From Prevotellaceae bacterium UBA1710 (GTDB lineage Bacteria; Bacteroidota; Bacteroidia; Bacteroidales; Bacteroidaceae), in contig DCJC01000053.1 in the NCBI GenBank assembly GCA_002317355.1, positions 49,548 to 61,994 on the forward strand: DNA of 12,447 bases. Reading direction: 5' to 3'. Shown one piece after another: positions 7,201-12,447 of the stretch (position 1 is its first letter; each line of letters opens with the position of its first letter). Under the pieces are notes generated by a model. The model ran no database searches. It saw only the letters and a list, made by a program, of their open reading frames with translations, and had not been told where the DNA came from. The translations under genes were made by a program, and so were the position numbers.

Positions 7201-10200
7201 CTGTGGCAGGTTGTTGTTTTGTATGGTCTTCCCTGTAGTCAGATGAGAGGCATCGCTTCCCGAAGTATAACGAGGCATATCGCACTTCCAGTCATCGTTG
7301 CCAACACCACCAACCTCAATATCAAACTCATAGTCATCAATCTTGTCAGGTGTAGAATTCTCCAGCACGCATTCATAGTTATTACGGTGTGTGCTCAACC
7401 ACTCAATCTTCTTGATGTTGAGTTGGCTACCATTTTCCATACCCGAAAGAATGATGTTAGGGTCGTTCTCAATCAGGTTGAAGTCGAGCGCATCCTGATA
7501 TGTAAAGCCTGTGAGCGTGGTATTGAAGAAGTACTTATTACCCTCTACATACCAGTAGTGAGCCTCGTCAAGGTCACCATTCTTTTGTGTTATGTTGTCA
7601 GTAGTTCCATAATGCTTAAGGAAGCAGTCATCGACGATGTATTGAGCACCATCACCCTCTGTTGGTACGATACCCGGGAACACGAAGTTACCTGAAGTAT
7701 TGAGGAAGTTGTTCGCATCAGAGTGTATGTTGTCGGCATATACATAGCCACCACCCTCACCCTGTACAAGGGTAAGAAGCTTCACCTCGCAGACACCCAC
7801 GATAGGGCCGTAGTATGTGCTTGCCTTTTTGGCAGCACCATCATCTCCCGTATATTCCTGATTCTGAATACGCAAGCAGTAACCATTGTTGATGCCAATG
7901 GCATTGCGAGCTGTAGCTACATTACGCTGCTTGAATGCATTTACAGCAGCGGCATCTTTAGCAGAAGAAGTGTATGCAGAAATGAAATCCTGCTTTACCG
8001 TCTTGTATGATTGAGTACCCAACGTACCGTCAGCACCATGGAAGGTGTGCTCCGTAGCATCGAACTTATCATTCGTAACAATAGAACCCAGATAGTGCAC
8101 ATTGTTGAAGAATGCGAGGTAGTTGCGCTGCTTAATCTTATTGAAGTCGTCACCAATACCACCTTCGTCATCCTGTGCACTGATTTCACCCAATTTTTGC
8201 GTAGCATCCAGCGTAGAGTTCATGCGCAGCTCGTTGACACGCGTGATACTATAGGTAGTAGCATCAATCTGATCGGTAGCAAAGTCCTGTGCACCCTGAA
8301 GCATGAGGCAGCAGTCATTGATAGACAGCAGGTCCATACGCTGGAAGGTATTCATCAAGATTGGGTGCTTTGCAGTTCCCTCTGCCCATCCATAACGTGT
8401 AACGTCAGCTGCTCGGAAACCCTCGCAGAAAGTAAGGTGACCATCACCATACATACCACCATCGCCTGAAAGGTCATAATACTGCACAGCAGGATCAGGT
8501 GTACCATCACCTTGGTGGGTGTATTTACCATCCTCCAAAGTGTATTTGCCTATCTTTGTAGATGCAGTATATGGTATTGGAAGTGGCTTAACCTTAAGCG
8601 TAGAGATACGGATATGGTCATGTTCGCCATTTTCCTGATCGCCCACCATAATGCTTGAGTTACCACCATAGCCTACGGTACTTACCACATCATAACCACG
8701 GGTGTTGAAGTTGTGCGGATGCAAGTCAGTGGTAGTAGCATCACTCAGTTTGTGTGTGGTGATAGAACCAGCAGAAGCAGCGGTACTATTAGCGAGTGAG
8801 TAACCTCCACCATATACGCCTCTACCAATCTTGATGTGGACATCATCCCAGGTTGTGCCATCAGAGGTATGGCGAGTTGTAGGTGTAACTACTACTTCAG
8901 CAAATTTAGAGGCATTACCACTATTATCAGCCACAATCTGCTGATAGACATTATCAGGCACAAGGTCACCCTTCAAGTACTTGACACTATGCTTGATGAC
9001 ATCCTGTCCATATACATCTTTCTTACCGGTATTCCATGTGTCACCACGCTGCATGTCATACTCGCCAGAAGCATTACATTCATAATACTTAGGATAGCCT
9101 ATGATGACCTGTGTTGAGCCGTACATATCTGAAGCATAGCAACCACCAGCCACGTCGGAATAGACGAGACCATTGCGAACCTCAACAGTAGAATTGCCGA
9201 TGAGCTTACCATTACGACCACCACCAACGATATTGTTGAACGAAGGATACTGATAAGCATTAGCAATGCCTAACATATTGTCTGCTGGAGTAGTACTATG
9301 CTGGATATCCCATTTGCCTTCTCCACCAAGCAACGCCTTAATCTCAGCGCTTATGTTGGAATTGGCTACAGGATTGCCCATTGTACTCGTGTCAAGGCTG
9401 CGATCCATATTGATCTTTACATTACCCCACACGTGAGAATTCTGACCAAAGCCAGCACCATAGACATTGAAGCATGCTATGTTCTGTGCAAGTGATTTGT
9501 CGAGGTCTTCCTTATTAACATAGCGAAGCATATTGCTGTAGAGGTTGAGTTCGATATCGCCCTCTACCTCACCTGACTGATAGCAACCGCCATAGATGTT
9601 GCATGATGGGGCATAGATGCCTGGGGCTTCCTTCCACTGATGGTCTTCACCCTCGCCAGCCAAGAATTCCTCCTGACTTTTATAAGTAGTTTCAAACAAA
9701 TCATTGAACTCTTGATAGGTATATTTCACACCTTCTGTTCTGTTGTCATACAGGAAGCCATGCTGCTTTGCCATTTCAAAGTTCTCACCATGAGCATTCT
9801 TTGTCTCTGAATTCTTGTCAGCAGGCACATCCATCACCAATGGCACAAACTGCGATGCAATGTTGAGACGCATCTTAGTGTTGCCATTAGCGCCATTATC
9901 GGCAAGAGCGCGAGTGTAGCCACCATAAGAAGTAATGATTTCACCATTCTGATTGTACTGTACATTGGCGTTGAGACACGCGCCCACAATCTTGTCATAG
10001 ATGATGATGTCATGATGGAATGGCAGCTCAACGGTCTTATCTACAAGCATTGAACCACGGTTTCCACCACCGCAGTAAGTACCGATGTGAGCCTCCTTCA
10101 GTGGAAGATTGAGGTTGAAGTCACGAGGCTGAGACTTCATGTCCACCGCCATCATATAAGCGTTGAGCAGGATTGGGTTGTGCTGCTTGTCAAGCACATA

Positions 10201-12447
10201 TCCTGAATTGAATGAGGTTTCAGCACCCATATTCGTGATACCATTCAACTTTGCAAACTGGGCGATGTGGTCATTTTCTGTATAGGCAAGTCCATCACTA
10301 CCCATGAATACGCCATTGAGAGTAACGTACGAACCAATCTTGAACTTAGTGAAGCCATCAGCGCCATTACCTGTAACCGTAGAAGCATTACCACCACAGA
10401 ATACGTTACCCTTGACATATGCCACGCGCTTTCCAGTAACGCCAGTCTTTGGATCTTTATAGCTTTCCACGCCACCAATATTGAGGAATGCCTTCTCTAC
10501 AGAAGGACGAACCTCGTTGATGGTAAGAATCTTGTGGGTGTCGGTGCCAGAAGTACCACGCTTATCAAGAGTAGTAACACCATCTGCCGCCATTTCTGGT
10601 ACTCGGTAGTAGATACCAAAGTCTTCATCCTCGACCTCGGTAACCTTCGTAACTTTAGGATCGAACTTATACAGATAGAAACCATTGCCCGAACCATACA
10701 CGTTGCCTGACACAGCACCAGAGATATTCACATTCGTGCCATGAACTACGTTTCCTGAGATATCGTTTCCACCATAGATATTGTTAATGTAGCCGTCGGT
10801 GATGTTGACAGTAGCGCCGTAGTAGTCATCGGCATTTTCTGTTGGCCACGTTTGTCCATTCTTCGGAGTTGGTGACACATTACTCATACGGCAACCACCG
10901 AAGAGAGACTGAATGAAGATGTCTGGGGAGTCGATAGTGATACTAAGGCCACGAGGTGTGTAGTTGGAGTTGGAACCGTCGGCATTGTTCTCTACGCCAG
11001 ATGTCGAACCAGCCTCTCCGTCTTTCGTAGCGGCTTTACCATCAGAATTATAATAGGTCATATCACCCATGTTACCACCCGAATATACATTCTCCAATCG
11101 TCCCTTAGCCAGATTCCATGTTGGCTGAATGTCCATAGTGGCGAGATTGTTACCGCCAAAGAGGTTCATCACATGGAATGGGTCCATGATCAGACGAGTG
11201 CCATCCCACTTATAACCTCTCTTCATACCATTGAAGAACACATTCTGCATGATATACTTCTGGTAGTCAGTAAACTCTACATTTGCATAGGTGTTACCCT
11301 CAGCATTAGCAAAGATACAAGTTTTCTCTGTAACGGTAGCCATATTTCCACCACCAAAGGCATTGAGCGTAGAGCCGCCACCAATCTCCAAAAGTGCGCG
11401 TGCTACCTCAGGCTTTTTGCCATCTTGTTCTGTCCAGTTCAAGCCATTACCACCAGCGTATGCACTACCCACGAGAGGGAAACCACGTTCAGCATCATTG
11501 TCGGTCGATACTTCCACGTAGGTATTGAATGTCTCATCATTCGCAAGTGTTACTTCACTACGTTTTGCATATCCATTCCATTTCTCCTTAGTAAATGCAA
11601 TAGGCATAGTACCTTTGATCGTACCAGCAATATCGTTTCCACCATAAAGGTTACAAACGATAAGGTGGTTGGAATTTGGAGCACCACGATAATATCCATC
11701 GTATGCCCATACGTGCGAAGCACCATTGATGTTAGCCTTACGACTACCTCCATACACGTTGAAGAGGAAGCCAGAGGCAAGTTCCACGAAGGTGTTGCCA
11801 CCAATGTTGCCCTGATAGCTACCGCCATAGAGCGAACCGAGCAAAATACCCTGTGCGCCAGTATCGTAATAGACATTGACGTTTCCATCCACCTCGCCCA
11901 TGTTTGAACCACCAAAGGCGTTGTAGATATAAGGGAACTTACCGTTCGGATCAGCATCGCCAAGTACAGCATTGTCGATGTTCTTGATACGCAGATAGAC
12001 ATCGCCCATAGAGTGTGTATCAGTACCAAATCCTGCACCGAACACGCTCATTGCGTTGTTACGATCCAAGTCTGCTACCTCTTTATATACCTCCAAGTTA
12101 TTCTGCTTGCCAAAGAAGGTCTGGTCGGTACATTTAGGTGAGAGCCAGCAACTGTAATCTACCCACGAGTCACCCTCTACGAAGCCTGACATGAAGCAAC
12201 CGCCATATACGTTTCCGCCATTGGCGTACCTCTTCTCATGATTTGCACTTGCCTCAAAGACCTCAGGCTCAAGGGCGCAGTTCAGTTGAAGGTAGAGCAG
12301 GGTACTATCTTTGTTTGCAGTAAAGAGCTTGGCGCGGGTTGTCTCGTCCTCTCTGCCATCCTGACCTTCTTTCTTACGCTCAGTCTCATCAAGAATGATC
12401 TTACGTAGACGCATGTGGTTTGGAGTAACCTCAACGTACTCGTCCTC
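4273..12447 (-). CDS. Giant YGG-repeat surface-type protein with T9SS-like C-terminal domain; 5' end outside the window and TypA-like at its start
   Basis: The open frame runs from the window edge to TAA at 4273-4275: 2724 residues with no internal stop. There are three regions. Residues nearest the edge (12447-12370) resemble the TypA/BipA C-terminus. From about 12215 to 8640 the protein carries about twenty motifs of the type N-(V/I/L)-(Y/F)-GG-x-x-x-x-x-(V/I)-x-G, each followed by a beta-strand-like segment; this is consistent with a repetitive beta fold. From 8640 to 4273 it has beta-rich, Asp/Asn/Thr-rich segments, a GLUG-like motif near 6270-6390, a WEGICLPFTVKT segment near 5220-5250 that is common in Prevotella/Bacteroides surface proteins, and a T9SS-like tail. 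A native protein of this kind would carry a signal peptide, be exported, cross the outer membrane and be surface-attached or released. No signal peptide exists in this frame, so the true N-terminus is missing or has been replaced. No enzymatic domain was recognised; adhesin or structural roles are guesses. Confidence 0.85.
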   Translation of the reverse strand, partial: EDEYVEVTPNHMRLRKIILDETERKKEGQDGREDETTRAKLFTANKDSTLLYLQLNCALEPEVFEASANHEKRYANGGNVYGGCFMSGFVEGDSWVDYSCWLSPKCTDQTFFGKQNNLEVYKEVADLDRNNAMSVFGAGFGTDTHSMGDVYLRIKNIDNAVLGDADPNGKFPYIYNAFGGSNMGEVDGNVNVYYDTGAQGILLGSLYGGSYQGNIGGNTFVELASGFLFNVYGGSRKANINGASHVWAYDGYYRGAPNSNHLIVCNLYGGNDIAGTIKGTMPIAFTKEKWNGYAKRSEVTLANDETFNTYVEVSTDNDAERGFPLVGSAYAGGNGLNWTEQDGKKPEVARALLEIGGGSTLNAFGGGNMATVTEKTCIFANAEGNTYANVEFTDYQKYIMQNVFFNGMKRGYKWDGTRLIMDPFHVMNLFGGNNLATMDIQPTWNLAKGRLENVYSGGNMGDMTYYNSDGKAATKDGEAGSTSGVENNADGSNSNYTPRGLSITIDSPDIFIQSLFGGCRMSNVSPTPKNGQTWPTENADDYYGATVNITDGYINNIYGGNDISGNVVHGTNVNISGAVSGNVYGSGNGFYLYKFDPKVTKVTEVEDEDFGIYYRVPEMAADGVTTLDKRGTSGTDTHKILTINEVRPSVEKAFLNIGGVESYKDPKTGVTGKRVAYVKGNVFCGGNASTVTGNGADGFTKFKIGSYVTLNGVFMGSDGLAYTENDHIAQFAKLNGITNMGAETSFNSGYVLDKQHNPILLNAYMMAVDMKSQPRDFNLNLPLKEAHIGTYCGGGNRGSMLVDKTVELPFHHDIIIYDKIVGACLNANVQYNQNGEIITSYGGYTRALADNGANGNTKMRLNIASQFVPLVMDVPADKNSETKNAHGENFEMAKQHGFLYDNRTEGVKYTYQEFNDLFETTYKSQEEFLAGEGEDHQWKEAPGIYAPSCNIYGGCYQSGEVEGDIELNLYSNMLRYVNKEDLDKSLAQNIACFNVYGAGFGQNSHVWGNVKINMDRSLDTSTMGNPVANSNISAEIKALLGGEGKWDIQHSTTPADNMLGIANAYQYPSFNNIVGGGRNGKLIGNSTVEVRNGLVYSDVAGGCYASDMYGSTQVIIGYPKYYECNASGEYDMQRGDTWNTGKKDVYGQDVIKHSVKYLKGDLVPDNVYQQIVADNSGNASKFAEVVVTPTTRHTSDGTTWDDVHIKIGRGVYGGGYSLANSTAASAGSITTHKLSDATTTDLHPHNFNTRGYDVVSTVGYGGNSSIMVGDQENGEHDHIRISTLKVKPLPIPYTASTKIGKYTLEDGKYTHQGDGTPDPAVQYYDLSGDGGMYGDGHLTFCEGFRAADVTRYGWAEGTAKHPILMNTFQRMDLLSINDCCLMLQGAQDFATDQIDATTYSITRVNELRMNSTLDATQKLGEISAQDDEGGIGDDFNKIKQRNYLAFFNNVHYLGSIVTNDKFDATEHTFHGADGTLGTQSYKTVKQDFISAYTSSAKDAAAVNAFKQRNVATARNAIGINNGYCLRIQNQEYTGDDGAAKKASTYYGPIVGVCEVKLLTLVQGEGGGYVYADNIHSDANNFLNTSGNFVFPGIVPTEGDGAQYIVDDCFLKHYGTTDNITQKNGDLDEAHYWYVEGNKYFFNTTLTGFTYQDALDFNLIENDPNIILSGMENGSQLNIKKIEWLSTHRNNYECVLENSTPDKIDDYEFDIEVGGVGNDDWKCDMPRYTSGSDASHLTTGKTIQNNNLPQFNIKLQDKFDNSGDANYVNHLDEPELVKVYLEGDNNGQKYEYTITVNIVYLQGPTFEGGVKIENCALPGEWIGFSSDGLKVKTPELMPITSASWQIVPLKEIDEHGVWHWDIEHGTVIPESNYSENIDGNIVGHIPALYKHNEYNIAFIFTAGGKNFPVMPKQTNQKKEQRMIVVHNYHRMKDVVTHDLQIETMPVVSNNSTGAEAVLHPQPAEAKLYIEDEADLRAFVTYLNMATESNTYNIPVGLTGLDIILQKDITLNEKLPTITQAFAGNFHGDGYHIDLAGKQNSLFSDKLEGKVYNLGIIGGSSNSDAIASTGTVLNSYVKETVDANALAYGRKAYELSHYFTETNDATDRDNYVHDYYANGDYQYATTNRVWSLRQAAPNYGKVNTNHDVSHKHDENRWSDADGVVDVDVLAEAGTNVPLYDGNKTIENRFAYDEIGEVAATYHGVPGAYANDYLFFGQHLDKDNDNADAYPVHINPTTKGDGEGGNRVFKAAGYYQTKEDQQFFYNKDAWALYPELTAIDFTAAIESDGASTVPTMFSVDSNNDGGTYSNATTGHITQNLLVYNSGESVFDKKDVENITEENVVYHNIVKSAGVFSTDYFHLVDKQDFNAPLAFDVKERAWYERTPSLFRNVTGTGESYATPSAWEGICLPFTVKTVTASENKEISHFYGEIPAEGENTQTLHHEYWLTGMVAADGEKATFARPSTARTGLFVDATLNRQESATYSYPANEYFTDLANYTNYHDDMTDDEWARTDAEWYLTGHEFANYVYLSKSVPYLIAFPGNDFYEFSLQGTDYNTDTHSKSGDAQLVTYSSNGPVAIAISDDETGNRTTTIGTHNHIGTYKHETDKYGMNSDGSAFDSATSIVLPFRTYMTTTSSAKPRRIVIYDSDTDGKIGSEDVGEPFTGEKLTIYTEGNAIIVESNHATTLKLYTVSGIYVRTLQVSEGVNRFNNIPSGLYIIGDKKVKI
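4276..4460 (-). other. T9SS type-A-like C-terminal sorting domain
   Basis: The last 60 or so residues read as strand-turn-strand: KLTIYTEGNAIIVES, then TLKLYTVSGIYVRTLQVSEG, then a run ending SGLYIIGDKKVKI. This follows the type IX sorting-domain pattern: a hydrophobic strand with 'Y-x-x-x-G', a Gly before the next strand, G-x-Y-(I/V)-(I/V), and a basic K-(V)-K end. It predicts export through the Por/type IX system if an N-terminal signal peptide was originally present. Confidence 0.8.
6270..6390 (-). other. GLUG-like repeat motif within the giant protein
   Basis: The segment reads AFAGNFHGDGYHIDLAG, then NSLFSDKLEGKVYNLGIIGG. This matches the GLUG pattern, F-x-G-x-(F/Y)-D/H-G-x-G-(H/Y)-x-I followed by G/S-LF-x-x-(L/I)-x-G-x-(V/I)-x-NLG. 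The motif occurs in many surface proteins of Bacteroidetes and Firmicutes. It is preceded by a KLYIEDEADLRAFVTYLN stretch typical of the start of such domains. Only one clear copy is visible. Confidence 0.65.
8640..12215 (-). repeat. YGG-type repeat region of the giant protein (about 20 degenerate copies)
   Basis: Representative copies, from the N-terminal side, are NVYGGCFMSG, NAFGGSNMGEVDG, SLYGGSYQGNIGG, NVYGGSRKANING, NLYGGNDIAGTIKG, NAFGGGNMATV, NLFGGNNLATM, NVYSGGNMGDM, NIYGGNDISGNVVHG, NVFCGGNASTVTG, TYCGGGNRGSM, NIYGGCYQSGEVEG, NIVGGGRNGKLIG, DVAGGCYASDM and GVYGGGYSLANS. Spacing is irregular, with non-repeat loops in between. A larger repeat is also visible: YGGC(F/Y)xSGxVEGD followed by VYGAGFGxxxHxxG(D/N)V occurs near 12212-11985 and again near 9605-9410. 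The DNA is not tandemly identical, so these are old, diverged protein repeats. Confidence 0.8.
12370..12447 (-). other. TypA/BipA C-terminus-like segment at the window edge
   Basis: The 26 residues encoded here begin EDEYVEVTPNHMRLRKIIL and end DETERKK. The ribosome-associated GTPase TypA/BipA ends with the pattern (D/E)DE-(L/Y)-VEVTP-x-x-(I/M)-R-(L/I)-RK-x-x-L-x-E-x-x-RK. The match is close and lies where a typA gene would terminate, yet no stop follows and the frame runs on into the giant protein. The ATG inside this segment at 12414 is therefore not a believable start for the giant protein. The family identity rests on remembered consensus, not a search. Confidence 0.75.

Noticed and set aside
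7045..7695. Plus-strand open frame of 216 codons
   Set aside because: It lies wholly antisense to the giant gene and has a Val/Ile/Leu-rich, non-domain-like translation. It is a shadow of the Asp/Asn-rich minus-strand coding sequence. The same holds for plus-strand frames at 5419-6009, 8011-8469 and 11173-11907.
8640..12215. Classical autotransporter or chlamydial Pmp-type protein
   Set aside because: The repeats are YGG/FGG types rather than GGAI/FxxN, and the C-terminus is a short T9SS-like domain, not a 12-strand beta barrel.
12412..12414. ATG at 12414 as the true start of the giant protein
   Set aside because: The frame is open to the window edge and the ATG sits in the middle of a TypA-like tail. 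No signal peptide follows.

Overview
The window looks like Bacteroidota, most likely Prevotella or a close relative. The basis is two promoters of the Bacteroidetes type (TTTG or TTG, about 20 nt, then TAnnTTTG), a giant surface-type protein ending in a type IX secretion (T9SS) sorting-domain-like tail, and a HemC-CobA-HemD fusion. The genus is an inference. All supported genes are on the minus strand, so reading runs from high to low coordinates.

Right part (12447 to 4273): one open frame of 2724 codons plus stop that runs off the window edge. Its body is a giant YGG-repeat protein: about twenty YGG/FGG-type motifs, then beta-rich segments, a GLUG-like motif, a 'W-x-x-(I/L)-C-L-P-F' segment and a T9SS-like C-terminus. 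The first 26 residues inside the window, however, look like the C-terminus of the GTPase TypA/BipA. No signal peptide lies between the two parts. This is an in-frame gene fusion, a deletion scar or an assembly chimera.

Middle (4272 to 3570): the giant gene ends at a strong GC hairpin. A compact single-gene unit follows: promoter, a 70-residue basic protein of unknown function, and a textbook intrinsic terminator. Next comes about 190 bp without a gene, then the promoter of the tetrapyrrole operon.

Left part (3569 to 56): a three-gene operon with a 23-nt overlap and then a 12-nt gap. It encodes a HemC-CobA-HemD tri-domain protein, HemB, and a Met8/SirC-type precorrin-2 dehydrogenase. Together these cover every step from 5-aminolevulinate to precorrin-2 and sirohydrochlorin/siroheme. 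No decarboxylation enzyme of the protoheme branch is in the window, so siroheme (or a corrinoid) is the suggested product.

The main oddities in the operon are these. The HemC part lacks the third domain that carries the dipyrromethane-cofactor cysteine. A heptanucleotide-repeat cassette sits in frame at the HemC/CobA junction. A double-palindrome cassette sits in frame inside HemD. HemB has an insertion with an extra Cys-x-Cys after its zinc cysteines.
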